The notes: generated from the sequence alone by a model not told the origin. Positions 24,208-35,740 are shown, numbered from the stretch's first letter. The stretch is 64,000 nt of DNA from Halichoerus grypus (GCF_964656455.1 NC_135723.1:124001-188000); one strand, 5' to 3'. Program-made: numbers and translations.

Positions 24208-24692
24208 TGATGGTTAATTTTTATGTCAACTTGACTGGGCCACAAAATGCCCAGGTAGCTGGTTAAAGATTATTTCTGAATGCATCTGTAAGGGTGTTTC
24301 CAGAAGAGATTAGCCTCTGAATTGATGGGACTGAATAAAACAGATGATCCTCCCCAATGTGGATGGTAATATCCAATCTGTTGAGGGCCTAAACAGAACA
24401 AAAAAAGTGGAGGAAAGTTAAATTGGCTCTCTGCCTAAATGCTTGAACTAAGACATCAATCTTCCGCACTCAGCGCTCCTGGTTCTCAGGCCTTCAGACA
24501 CAGACTGGAATCCACAGCATTAGTTCCCCAGTACTCAGCCTTCAAACCACACCACCAGCTCTCCTGGGTCTCCAGTTTGTACAGAGCCAATTGTGGGATT
24601 GCTCAGCCCCCATAATCCCATAAGCCAGTATCTTATAATAAATATATCTCCCTTTTCCCACCCCAACCCCTAGTTTCTCTAGAGAACACCAA
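24208..24692 (+). mobile_element. LTR-like old interspersed repeat (TGATGGTTAATTTT family)
   Basis: Begins TGATGGTTAATTTTTATGTCAACTTGACTGG and ends TCTCTAGAGAACACCAATACA, with an AATAAA near its end (CTTATAATAAATATATC). This is a widespread mammalian repeat whose exact name I do not assign. Confidence 0.65.
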
Positions 24693-24699
24693 TACAGAG

Positions 24700-25260
24700 G
24701 GTAAGGAATACCTTGTAACTGCTCTCCACGTGGCCTTCACTGTGAGCGAGAAAAGGTATCATCACTGTGGGGGGGCACGACAATCCCATCTCCTCTGGGC
24801 CTTCTCTGACATCACCCCAGCAAGGATGGAGGATTGCCTCTTTACAACACGGCTATCATAAAAGTCTAGGCTCCCCACTTAACCTTTGCTAATGCGGATG
24901 GGGCCCCATTTTGTTCCATGGTGTTTGGATATAGTAAAGCAGTTACTGCCTATAATTTTTCTGTCTTGCTAAGTTGCCCCATTCCTGGTCCTTGGGTGAA
25001 AGAGAACAGGCTTCTGTTGGGGCTCCTCCCCTTCCCAACTCCCGTTGGTATTTCCAGGTTGTTGGCTTCTCCAGCACCAAATCCAGGATATATTAAGCAA
25101 AAAGAGAACTCACTGTCATGTCATTTTCAGATCCCAAGATTCCTTCCCAAGTCTCCCATCTTCTCTCCACACTTCAGAGTTTCCTCATGGTTTGATAAAG
25201 CCCAATAGATTGATTTTTTTCTTGTATAGCTCATGCCTAAGTTATAGTTAAAATATCTTT
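24700..25260. other. No gene recognised
   Basis: Mixed-composition sequence without convincing exons. The open frame 24918-25208 has no recognisable domain and is probably chance. Confidence 0.5.
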
Positions 25261-25431
25261 GTTAAACCCAAGGTTACAAAGATTTTGTTTTTTTCCTAGA
25301 AGTTTTATAGTTCTAATTTAATTTAACAATTAGGTCTATGATCCATTTTTATGTGAGGCAATGTTGAGGTTATTTTTTCTGCATCTATCTAATTGTTCCA
25401 GAGCCATTCTCCATAGAATTGCTCTGGCGTC

Positions 25432-25788
25432 CATCTTAGTCCATTCCGGTTGCTATAACAGAATACCATAGACTGGGGAGCTTACAAACAACAAAGAGGC
25501 TGGGAAGTCCCAGATCAAGGCGCAAGCAGATTTAGTATCTGGTAAGGCCCACTTCCTAATTTACAGATGACTGTTTTTTTTTTTTTTCCTGTGTCCTCAC
25601 ATGATAGAAGGGACAAAGGAACTCCCTAGGGTTTCTTTTTTATAAGGACACTAATCCCATTCATTAGGGCTCTGCTCTCATTACCTAATTAATTGAAAAG
25701 TACCCCACCTCCTAATACCATCACCTTAGAGATTAGGATTTAACATATGACATTTAGGTGGACACATTCAGTTTATGGCAGCACCTTT
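25432..25788 (-). mobile_element. MLT1-type LTR (ERVL-MaLR), antisense
   Basis: The plus strand reads CTTAGTCCATTCCGGTTGCTATAACAG... to ...GGTGGACACATTCAGTTTATGGCA, the reverse of an MLT1A-like LTR. It is inserted in antisense L1. Solo LTR, non-coding. Confidence 0.8.
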
Positions 25789-26069
25789 TTGAAAATCAAC
25801 ATGTGGGTTTATTTCTGTACTGTCTTCTTTTTTCATTTTCATATTTCATTTTTTCTATTCTTTCATCATTTCAAGATAACTTGGCTATCTTTATGCCAAC
25901 ATATCTTCTTCAATATATAGCTTCATAATATAGCTTATAATCATATAGCTTGAGTCCTCCCACTTTGTTTTTCTTCAAAGTTGGTCTGCCCATTCGGAGT
26001 CCTCGGTGTATCCACATAAACGTTAGAATCAATTTGCAAACTTCTACCAAAAAAGCCTGCTGGGATTTT

Positions 26070-26214
26070 TTAAAGATTTTATTTACTTATTTGAGAGAGA
26101 GCACGAGCAGGGGGAGGAGGAGGGGAAGAAGCAGACTCCCCACTGAGCAGGGAGCCTGACGTGGGGCTCTATCCCAGGACCCTGAGATCATGACTGAGCC
26201 ACCCAGGAGCCCCA
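26070..26214 (-). mobile_element. Can-SINE, antisense, internally shortened
   Basis: TSD GCTGGGATTTT at 26059-26069 and 26215-26225. The tRNA-like head has a deletion (ATCATGACTGAGCC). Confidence 0.9.
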
Positions 26215-27213
26215 GCTGGGATTTTGATTTTGATTACATTGAAAATACTAATTCAGGAAGAACAGATATCTTAACAACATTGAGTCTTCCAATCCATGAA
26301 CACAGCCTCTCTTGCCATTACTTTGATCTTTAATTTCTCTGAGCAATGTTTGGTAGTTTTCAGTGTAAAGGTGTTCCATATCTTTTCTCATTCAGAAGCA
26401 TTTAATATTTTTCATAGTACCGTATATGGCATTAAAATGTTTTTTCAATTTCTGATAGTTGCTAGCACACAGAAATATAATTAATGTCTGTAGATGACTT
26501 TGCATCTGTAACAGCTGAAGTGTTAATAGTTCCAGAAGCTTTTTGTAATCTCCCTCAGATTTTGTGTACAGACAAGCATGTCGTCTGTGAATAAAAACAT
26601 TTTTACTTCTTTCCACTGTCTGCATTTTATTTCTTTTCCTTGCTTTATAGATATGGCTAGAACATCCAGTACAACATTGGATAGTAGTGAGCTTGTAAGA
26701 TGATCTTGGGGAGTACTGGACTGAGGGCCTTAGTTTTTCACTAGCTGTTGCCAAAAGGCCTCTCTCAGTTCCTTGGCACAGGGGCCGGTCCATAGGACAG
26801 CTCACAATATGGTAGCTGGCTTCCATCAGAGCAAGGAAGTGAGGGAACAAGGAAGCAAGAGAAGGAGACAGCAAGAGAGATTGCCCAAGATGGAAGCCAG
26901 TCTTTTTCTTACCCTAATCTCAGAAATGACATCCCATCACCTTTTCTATTCATTAGAAACATGACTAAATCCAGCCCACACTCAAGGAGAGAAGATTACA
27001 CAAGGGGGCCTGAATACCAGGAGGCAGGAATTACACAAGGGGGCCATCTTAGAGGCTCCCTACAACAAGCTCTCAATGGCCAAATCGGGGACAATTTGAG
27101 CCACATAATAAATGATGACACTAATGGATTAAAACCAATAGAATAAAAATCCATGAGCCCATACTGATATAAACAAAACAACTGAAAAAATAAATTTAAA
27201 AACTGGGGAGAGG

Positions 27214-27354
27214 AGGGGTGCCTGGTTGGCTGTCAGTGGGGCATACGACTCTGGATCTCAGGGTGGTGAGTTTGAGCCCCATGCTGGGTGTAGAGATTAC
27301 TTAAAAAAGTAAAACATAAAAATAATAAATAAATAAACAAACAAATAAATAATA
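27214..27354 (+). mobile_element. Short-type tRNA-derived SINE, sense
   Basis: GGGTGCCTGGTTGGC...GATCTCAGGGTGGTGAGTTTGAGCC...TGCTGGGTGTAGAGATTACTT without the CT-rich body. Older class. Confidence 0.85.
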
Positions 27355-27416
27355 AAATGGGGGAGAAAAGACAGCTCTTCCTTACAGCAGAATTCCATTT
27401 AATAAATGTAGAAAGA

Positions 27417-27598
27417 GGGGCGCCTGGGTGGCTCAGTCAGTTGAGCATCTGACTTTGGCTCAGGTCATGATCCTGGAGTCCTGGGATCAAGCCCCACATC
27501 AGGCTCCCTGCTTCTCCCTCTGCCCCTCACCCCACTTGTGCTCTCTTGCGCACACTCTCTCTCAAATAAATAAAATCTAAAAATACATATATAATAAA
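27417..27598 (+). mobile_element. Can-SINE, sense
   Basis: TSD AATAAATGTAGAAAGA at 27401-27416 and from 27599. Confidence 0.94.
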
Positions 27599-27946
27599 AA
27601 TAAATGTAGAAAGAGAACTAGAAATAAAAGCATAGGTAAATACCACGGTTATAATTGCTGTAGGCAAGACTGTAACCTAAAACTAGTGGATGAGAGTGTG
27701 GTAAATAAACTTCCACATAGTCTCAGCATTTCTCCCCACAAGCTATTTGTTAATTTAAAAAGGAAAAAAAAATTAACTTTACAATTAAAATATCAACCTA
27801 ACAAACTGATCAGACTTAATTAGTAATAAAACTTATCAATGTCATGTACCCTCTGATATGATGCACTGAGGACACAGCATCACTTCTGTAATAGTCTTGC
27901 CAAAAACGCATAACCTGAATCTCATCAATCAGAAAATCCAAATTGA

Positions 27947-28144
27947 GGGGCGCCTGGGTAGCTCAGTTGGTTAAGCGTCTGCCTTCGGCTCAGGTCGTGA
28001 TCCCAGGGTCCTGGGATCGAGCCCCGCATCGGGCTCCCTGCTCTGCGGGAAGCCTGCTTCTCCCTCTCCCACTCCCCCTGCTTGTGTTCCCTCTCTCACT
28101 GTGTCTCTCTCTGTCAAATAAATAAATAAAATCTTTTTTAAAAA
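27947..28144 (+). mobile_element. Can-SINE, sense
   Basis: CTTGTGTTCCCTCTCTCACTG subtype; TSD AAAATCCAAATTGA / AAAGTCCAAATCGA. Confidence 0.92.
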
Positions 28145-28449
28145 AGTCCAAATCGAAGGACATTCTACAAAATAACTTTCCCATACTTTTCAAAAATGAC
28201 AAGGTCATCAAAGGCAAAAAGAGACTAGAATTTCTGCAGAAGGCTAAGAGGATAAACAAATGCAACATGGCATTTTTTTATCCTATCATACAATAATTGG
28301 ACAACTGATGAAATTTGAATGAAGTCTGTAAATTAGCTAATAGTTTTGTATAGATGTTAATTTTCTGGATTAGCTAATTGTATTAGTTACGTTAGCTGAC
28401 ATTAGGGTAAGCTGGGTGAGTAAACAAGAACTATGTATTGTTGTTGTTA

Positions 28450-29700
28450 TTATATTTTAAACAGCTTTACAGGCATACAATTCATCACCCACATACATAT
28501 AATTTACACACATTTTAGCAAACACTCTCTATTCCCCCCCCCCCAGCCCTAGGCAACCACTAATCCACTTTCTGTCTCTACAGAGCTGCCTATTCTGGAC
28601 AATTGATATGTGGCATCATACAGTATGCAGCCTCTTGTGAATGGTCTCTCATTTACCATATTTCCAAGCTTCATCCATTGTTGTGTCTTGAATTGTGTCC
28701 CCCCAAAAGATGAAGTCCTAACCTCCAGTCCCTCTGAATGTGACTTATTTGAAAATTGGGTGTCTGCAGATGGCAAGGTATGATGAGGTCATTAGGGTGG
28801 GCCCCAAACTCACGGACTCCTTATAAAAAGGAGAAATTTGCACACAGACACAGAGAGGTACGACAATGTCAAGACACAGGGAGAACACCATCTGCAGGCC
28901 AAGAACGCCTGAGGTTCCCAGAAGCTAGATGAGAGGCACAGCCCTCGCAGCCCTAAGAAGGAACCAACCCTCCCGATACCTTGATTTTAGACTTCTAGCC
29001 TCCAAAACTGTGAGCCAAAAAGTTCTGTTCAGCTGCCCAGTTTGTGGTGCTTTGTCACAGCAACCCCAGCACCTAATACATCCACGTTGTAGCATATATC
29101 AGTACTTCATTCCTTTTTACTGCCCGAAGTATTCCACTGAGTGGATATATCACATTTTGTTTACCCCTTCTGGCTAGTATGAATAATGCTACTATAAACA
29201 TTTGTGTACAAGTTTCTGTGTGGGCATTATTTCCTTCAATTCCTCCTGGGTATACACCCAAGAATGGAATTGCTAGGCCATATAATTCTATGTTTAACTT
29301 CTTAAGGAACTGACAAACTGTCTTCCAAAGCAGTAGCACCGGCTGACATTCCTGCCAGGACTATATGAGGGTTCCAACTTCCCCACATCCTCTCCAACAT
29401 CTGTTACTGTCTGTCCTTCTGATTGGAGCCATCCTAGAGGGTGTGAGGCGCCATCTCATTGTGGCTGCCGTTCTGCATTTCTCTCATGGCTAAGGACACT
29501 GAGCTTTTCTGCTGTATGTGCTTATTGGCCATTTCTTTATCTTCTTTGAGGAAATGTGTATTCAAATCTTTGCCCAGTTTTTAATTAGTCTGCCTTTTTT
29601 ATTGAGTTGTAAGAGTTCTTATATATTCTGAATACCAGACCCTTTTCAAACATATGATTTGCAAATATTTTCTCATTCTGCGGGTTGTCTTTTTGCTTCC
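28450..29700 (-). mobile_element. Antisense old L1 interrupted by an MLT1 LTR
   Basis: Reverse L1 3' text (ACAATTCATCACCCACATAC..., GGCAACCACTAATCCACTTTCTGTC, GTATGAATAATGCTACTATAAAC) lies on both sides of the LTR at 28683-29079. Confidence 0.75.
28683..29079 (+). mobile_element. MLT1-type solo LTR (ERVL-MaLR), sense
   Basis: Begins TGTCTTGAATTGTGTCCCCCC and ends CAGCACCTAATACA, with the GCCTCCAAAACTGTGAG phrase of MaLR LTRs. It splits an antisense L1, and the flanks (TCCATTGT / TCCACGTTGT) are consistent with a short target duplication. Confidence 0.78.
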
Positions 29701-29749
29701 TGATGGTGCTAGTTGCAACCCCAAAGTTTTAAATTTTTATGAAGTCCAA

Positions 29750-30200
29750 TTTATCAAATTTTAAATCTTTTACTATATTTGCAACACTTCTGTACATCGA
29801 AAATTATACGGAAGACAGGGTACCAAATAAAGATCAAAATAAAAAGATGATGTACAAAATAGACAGTGATCAAAATAAAAAACTATGTACATATTTTTAT
29901 GTAAAAAGTCTAAACTACTATGCACTAAATTACCAACAGGAAGTAAAAATGGATTGTTTTCATTTGGTATTCAACACAAGTCTTTCTTTTTTCCAATTAT
30001 ACAACTGATGCAAGTCCTCTATGGAAATTTCGGAATTAATTGAGATCATCAGCAAACTCACCATCCAGAGAGCCATCGTTGTCATGGAGGTTTCTATTCT
30101 TACACAAATATGTAACTATTTACAAACACTTGGGGTCATTTGTTTCCTAGGAGGAGAGCCATGTAACAACTTACGGACTAAGAAATCTGTATGCAGGGAC
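29750..30200 (-). other. Unassigned AT-rich single-copy block, 3'UTR-like on the minus strand
   Basis: This block is not a repeat I recognise. On the minus strand a short open segment (about 30113-30042, including DNDGSLDGEFADDL) ends in TAA and is followed by AT-rich sequence with many TTTTTATTTTGATC-like motifs, resembling the end of a coding exon and its 3'UTR. The upstream in-frame stop is only about 10 codons before, so any coding reading would need an exon boundary there. It lies about 1 kb from the CpG island and could belong to the same unknown minus-strand transcript. This is speculative. Confidence 0.25.
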
Positions 30201-30687
30201 CGCAAGGAGACGTGCCCAAGCAGGGCTGCTCACTGGCTTTGGGAGTGGAGTGATGGCTCCGCTTCAGGGGAGGGAGGGAGCTCTCGGGGCAGAAGGCGGC
30301 CTGGAGTACGGAAGGGCATGCGGGTGGTGATGGGGGCAGCCAGGAGCATCAGGAAGGTAACGGGGGCGGTAACGGGCGCAGTGACGGAAACCCTCGACTG
30401 TAAGCCAGGCTGGACCATGGAGAACCTTGGGTGACAATGACGTACCGCTCGCAGGCCGCGGGGCGTCCCTGCAGAGCGCCGGGCAAGGGCGCATCTTGAT
30501 GAGACTTACATGGTATTAGGGAGGCAGCTCAGGAACGGAAGAACCTGCGGGCCACGGATATGCCTGGGGGCCCGGGACAGTGCCAGCAACACACTTTGTA
30601 CTCTGAGGACGCACACACGGGTGACCCCGTGTCCTGCTGGACTAGGGGTCAGGACACTGCCCGTCCCTCCGCTCAAAACCAAGTTTA

Positions 30688-30756
30688 GGGCGCCTGGCTG
30701 GCGCAGCTCGGGGTGGTGAGTTCGAGCCCGCCCTGCGTGTGGAGACGACTTAAAAC
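30688..30756 (+). mobile_element. Short-type SINE remnant at the edge of the CpG island
   Basis: GGGCGCCTGGCTGGCGCAG...GGTGGTGAGTTCGAGCC...GTGTGGAGACGACTTAAAAC with an internal deletion. Confidence 0.75.
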
Positions 30757-30849
30757 AGGCCAATCCCAGGAACACACACAAACTGCCCGAAGGTGCGGAG
30801 GGAAAGCACGCTCCCTGCCCGCGCACACGCTGGGACGCGCACCACTCTC

Positions 30850-32100
30850 GCCTCCACCGCCGGGGGCTGACACTCTGCGCTCTCGCGCTCCTCAGATGTG
30901 GGCTGCAGCCCTCACCCCGCGCCCGCCGCGCCGGGGCTCCTGGCGCCGACCCCAGCTCCCGCAGGACTCGGGGCGGGAAGGAGGACGAAGTCTGGGACCG
31001 CTGGGGTTCAGGCCGCGGCTCCGAGCCCGGGCGGAACAGCCACGTCCCCGAGGCCCACGGCCGCCGGCGGGCGCGCATCTTCGCCCACACAGGACACGCG
31101 CGGGCGGCGGTACTTACAGAACCACGGCCGCCTCGGGAGCGAGCCCGGCGGGCGGACACAGGCCACGGCCGCTCCGCGCCCTCACAGCCACCGCTCGCCG
31201 CGCCGGCCCCACAGTGCCCCGCGGCGCGCACGCGCAGAAGCCGCTCCGCAGGCGGCGTGGAAAGCGGCGACTGACAACGGCGAGGAACCCAGGTGGAACA
31301 ACGGCCGCGCGGCCTTAAAAGGGCACCGCGAGGCACCGGCGTTACGTGGGGCTTGCGTCGCGCGGGGCGGGGCCTGAGGGCGGGGACCGATGAGCGGAGG
31401 GGCGGGGCCAGATGGGGCTGGGCGGGGTCAGATGGGCGGCGGGGCGGGTCCTGATGGACAGGGTCGGAGCCTGTCCTGGTGGGCGGGGTCCGATGAGCGG
31501 AGGGGCGGGGTCAGACGGGGAGGGGCGGGGTCAGATGGGCGGTGGGGCGGTTCCTGATGGACAGGTTCAGAGCGCGTCCTGGTAGGCGGCGGGAGCGGGT
31601 CCTGTGAGCGGAGGGGCGGAGCCCAGAGAAGGGGCGGGTCCTGGTGGGCGGGGTCGGACGGGCAATGGGGCGGGACCTCTCGCCCGCGGCCCTGGCTGCT
31701 GGCTTGCGGAGCCTGCCTGCGTTTCTGCCCGGGATCCCCAGACCGCGACATGGCGGGAGTCCCTGGGCAAGGAGCGCTTGCCCTGGTCGGGGTGTCTGCA
31801 GGGCTGGCGGAGGAGTCGAGATTGGAGCTGGGGCTAAGAAGTGGGAATTCTGCAGGTGGAGGAAGGGACACGGACGCTCTCGGCCACAGGGAGCCCGCGT
31901 GGCTGGGCGTGGGGCGGGGAGAGTTCGGGAGTGGGGTGAGGCTAGCGGGTGGCCGTGGCCGGGATGGCCGTGGGCTGGCAGCACTGGCCTTCGGGGCCAT
32001 GGTGGGATCGCTGTCTTACCCCGCAGGTAACCGGAGTCCCCGCGGATTGACTAGAATCGGGAGGTGTGCAGCGGGGGAATTCCCAGTTCCGCCGCCTCAC
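30850..32100. promoter_or_regulatory. CpG island, no recognised gene; putative divergent promoter
   Basis: This dense CpG block is flanked by ordinary sequence. On the minus strand a TTTTAAGG element (31320-31313) is followed by about 190 nt of GC-rich sequence and a good donor TCT|GTAAGTA (exon end 31118), the pattern of a non-coding or 5'UTR first exon. On the plus strand an open frame from ATG 31750 (context GACATGG) contains a second strong ATG at 31999 (GCCATGG) and reaches the donor CCGCAG|GTAACC (exon end 32026). I do not recognise either product. Long open frames across GC-rich DNA are expected by chance, so only the island itself is secure. Confidence 0.6.
31421..31665. repeat. GC-box minisatellite, about 103-bp unit, two copies and a partial third
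   Basis: GGCGGGGTCAGATGGGCGG at 31421 recurs at 31524, followed in both copies by GGGGCGG-TTCCTGATGGACAGG-like sequence, CGTCCTGGT and GATGAGCGGAGGGGCGG-like sequence. A partial third copy follows at about 31620-31665. Each unit carries several Sp1-type GC boxes. Confidence 0.8.
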
Positions 32101-34136
32101 CACTGGTTGTCTAGCGTATCTGCTACCAGTCCTTCCTCTACTTTAAAAAATAATACTTGTCCTGTACTTTGTATCCTACTTTTTCTCACCGCATTAAACG
32201 TGGCCATTCTCGATATTGTGAAATAGTATTCATAACTAATGTTTAATGTTAACATCGCATAAATACCTGACCAGTGACTTACCTGACCATTACCTGTAGT
32301 GACTAAACGAGGCCTTCATCACGACGCATCCCCACAAGGCCAGCTCGGGTGGCTCCCTTTAGTGATTCCTTTCAGGCAAGTTCCCGCCCGCCCTATGACT
32401 TCAGTTCCCTGTATCTGTGGTTCCCGCCTCATCCTCACAGTCCAAATTGGTTCCTCCCAGTTCCCCCTTTACAGGTCTCATCAGCCTCCATGATCCAAAC
32501 TGTAGGACGCTGCTTATCTGCCTGACCCTGTTCCCTGCCCTCCAAACTTCTGTTTCCACACTTAGGCAATGACGCTGCCATCCACCCAGGTGCCCACCCG
32601 GGGCCCCTGCCTCTCTTACTTTCACCCCACGCCCTTCCTCAAGTCCTGTCCGTCCTGTCCTGTCCTCCAAGTCCTGCTCCTGCCTTGGTGTCTGCCCCAC
32701 AGTCACTAACTTGAGCCAAGTCTTTGCTGGATGTTCACAGCACCATCCATGCCCCCTCCCACTCCCGCCACATTGTGGCCCCAGGTGTCTTTTCGTAATA
32801 GATCGCAGCATGTGATTCACCTGCTTCCAAGTCCTAGGATGACAGAAGACCCCTTTTAGAGAATACTTGGCCAAAGGCATTCCTTTTCGGAGAACTATTT
32901 ATAAAACATGAGTCATACCCTTAGAGACCCTGTAATTCCATCTGTGGTAATCAAACCTAGGCTCACTGCACAACGATGCGACACTCATTAAGGCATTATT
33001 TACTTTAGGAGGAATTTAGAATATCAGCGGCAGTTAACGCATACTGAGTGCTTGGTATACGCCAGGTACTTGCTAAACATGCATCATCTCATTTAACTTT
33101 CTATACAAACGTGTGGGACACGAAGGCTGGGAATGGTTAGGGCCTTGCCTGAAGTCCCACTGTAAGTGACATGCTCTGTCCCAGGTCCCTGTGACACCCA
33201 CACCCATGCGTTTAGTCACTACAGGTAAGGGGCCCTCGTGATGAAGGGTCCTGCCCCTGGTTTAACGGTGTGCTGTCACTACCTTGAAATTCTTAATAAT
33301 GGCAAGAGACCTTACATTTTCATTTAGCAAGTTATGTAGCAAGTCCTGGAATAAACGACACAACTGTAGAAAATGCTAACCTGAAAAGCATGTTAAGAAG
33401 GTACCTCTGGGACAAGGCAGGAAGCCGGGATGACTAGTGACAGAGACCCCGCTGCCCTTGCTCACAGAAGTGGAGGCCACAGGACTTTGCGGGCAACTCT
33501 GGGCTCCTGCTCTGCTTCTGGAAGATTCTCTGGACTGTCCAGCTCTGGGCCCCATGGCCCACCGGAGACACAGTGGCTTCCAGAAATTCTCAGAAAGCCC
33601 AGCAAATATATTTTTTCCTTCACCTCCTTGTTATGAATTCAGTCACCTGCTCGTTCTTGAACCAGTGAATAGCAAGGAGTCTGGCTACTCTTAGACCTGT
33701 TGCTGAGGGTGAATTTGCCTCTCATGAGGGACCAAACTGAACAGGAGCTCTGCGGGAAGGAGGAAGGGGAGTGGGTACCAGCAGCAGCGTGAGGCCAGAG
33801 TCAAGAGAGTAACCTCCAGTAGCTGCCCCCTCCCATCCCAACCCACAGCCCTTGCCAACCAACTTTGTAAAAACTTTTTCCAAAAAGTTAAATATTTGTA
33901 GATGAACTCTCACATCATTGATAAAATGTTACTTCCATTAAACAAGAATGCACATTTAAAAAATCTGAATACATGTCAATGTAACATTTCTAAATGTCTT
34001 TAATAGGGACAGAGATTTATGTGGCAGCATTAGGTTAATGTTTATACGATAATTATTGATAATGAATGACAATTTTTTCTTTTTTTTTTTTTTCTTTTTA
34101 GGCAATTCATGTCCTTGAGAGAAAATTTGGAAAATT
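32101..34136. other. No gene recognised (MIR at 33025; rest single copy)
   Basis: Moderate-GC sequence after the CpG island. If a plus-strand transcript starts in the island, its next exon is not obvious here. The region at 32490-32830 has weak L2-like text. Confidence 0.45.
33025..33200 (+). mobile_element. MIR SINE
   Basis: ACTGAGTGCTTGGTATACGCCAGGTACTTGC...CATCTCATTTAACTTTC...CTTGCCTGAAGTCCCAC carries the MIR core and 3' half. Confidence 0.8.
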
Positions 34137-34149
34137 CCTGAAAATGCAA

Positions 34150-34345
34150 TTTAATTTTAATTTTTTTAATTTTATTCATTTATTTGATGGAGAGAGTGAG
34201 CGAGCACAGCACGGGGAGCAGCACGCAGAGGGAGAAGCAGGCTTCCCGCTGAGCAGGGAGCCCGATACAGAGCTCGATCCCAGGACCCTGGGATCATGAC
34301 CTGAGCCGAAGGCAGACGCTTCACTGACTGAGTCACCCAGGAGCC
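34150..34345 (-). mobile_element. Can-SINE, antisense
   Basis: TSD CCTGAAAATGCAA at 34137-34149 and 34346-34358. Confidence 0.93.
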
Positions 34346-34563
34346 CCTGAAAATGCAACTGAAAAAACCTCATCGATAGCGCCGCAAGGTAACTTGGCTA
34401 ACACTTCAGCAGACTCTCTTCCGGTCTCTGCCATGCATGTGTGTTTCTGACTGTTGTAGTCACATGGTACACCAAACTTTATATTCTGCCTTTTCCACTC
34501 GTTTTTCCTTAATGTCATGACATTTTCTCCTGTGATTCTGTAGTCTTTAGAAACTATAATTTT

Positions 34564-34776
34564 GGGGGGCACCTGGATGGCACAGTCTGTTAAGTGTCTA
34601 ACTCTTGGCTTCCGCTCCAGTCGTGATCTCATGGTTTCGGGATTGATCCCCACGTGGGGCTGTGCTCTCAGCACAGAGTCATCTTAAGACTCTCCTTCCC
34701 CCCTCTGCCCTTACTCCTCACCCCGCGCATGTGTGCGCTCGCTCTCTCTCTCTCAAATACGTAAATCTTTTAAAAA
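34564..34776 (+). mobile_element. Can-SINE, sense, older subtype
   Basis: Flanked by AGAAACTATA at 34549 and 34777. Confidence 0.88.
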
Positions 34777-34786
34777 AGAAACTATA

Positions 34787-34909
34787 CTTTCTTTTTTTAT
34801 TTGAGGTTTTATTTATTTAAGTAACCGCTACCCCCAACGTGGGATTTGAACTCATGACCCCAAGATCAAGAGCCACACACTCCTCCCACAGAGCCAGCCA
34901 GGCACCCCT
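34787..34909 (-). mobile_element. Short-type SINE, antisense, tail to tail with the previous copy
   Basis: Flanked by AGAAACTATA at 34777 and 34910, sharing a target with the adjacent SINE. Confidence 0.86.
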
Positions 34910-34923
34910 AGAAACTATAATTT

Positions 34924-35740
34924 TCAATGACTGCATAATACTTGATTCATCTTTTCAAAATCTTTAGTCAACTTTTTTCCGATCTTTAGAGAACTTGGAA
35001 GTCCAGGGAAGTATACATAATACGCTATTTCATCTACTCTAAGGTGAACATTTTTTCACATTTTCACATCTCTGAAATTGGGATGCTTCTTAAAATCACC
35101 GTCAGCCAGGCGACAGTTGTGACTCAGTTGTCACCGTCTGTATGCACGAGCCAGTCACGACAGCGACTATTGAGTTAAGTTCATAGTTGGTGCGTTGAGT
35201 TTAATTGCTTTAAAAAAGTCTTCAGAAAGATACTGTGGTTTAGTACTAAGAAGAAAAGCTTGTGTGGACACAGACATAGAAACAGAACTGCAGGGAATAC
35301 ATTTAATGTTAGTGGAGAGAATATTTGTTGTTGGAGGAAGGACTGCAATCCCCTGTCTCCATGCCACCAAACGCTCCATGGACCCCAGAAAGAAAGGTAC
35401 CACCGACCCCTCAAATCAGTGAGGCTGGGTCCCCTGTACTTGCTGAGGTTTGTGCAGAGAGATTGCATATTGCAGGGATTTGCAGAATGGGCATCCATGG
35501 TGGAAATAATAGTGAAGGACTCTAAGAATCTGCACATCACACTGCCCGGGAGGCACAGAGCATGACTGACAAGACATCGGTGACCCAGGGTGAGCTCTGC
35601 ACTCTAAACAGTTAGAACCAATGTATTTATTTCACATCTTGTTCCTTTTTTTCCTTTTTTTTTTTTTTTTGCATGCGTAATACTTGATTTTAAAAATAAT
35701 ATAAACAGCCTATGCCCAAGAGCTTAAAAGTGTTCTTTCA
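34924..35740. other. No gene recognised
   Basis: Single-copy sequence with a poly(T) run near 35650. The short frames at 35181-35565 show no domain or splice-supported structure. Confidence 0.45.

Larger units (their letters stand above)
25261..26760 (-). mobile_element. Antisense old L1 ORF2 interrupted by an LTR and a SINE
   Basis: Reverse L1 ORF2 text occurs on both sides of an MLT1-like LTR (25432-25788) and a SINE (26070-26214), for example GATTACATTGAAAATAC and CTTCCAATCCATGAAC. Confidence 0.78.

Noticed and set aside
27943..28125. Recurrent short frames reading [27 protein letters not shown]
   Set aside because: These are translations of the SINE head, seen at nearly every SINE copy, and are not genes.
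30506..31336. 276-residue open frame on the minus strand through the CpG island
   Set aside because: GC-rich DNA gives long chance frames on several strands at once here. The frame crosses the predicted splice donor and a SINE remnant and shows no domain.
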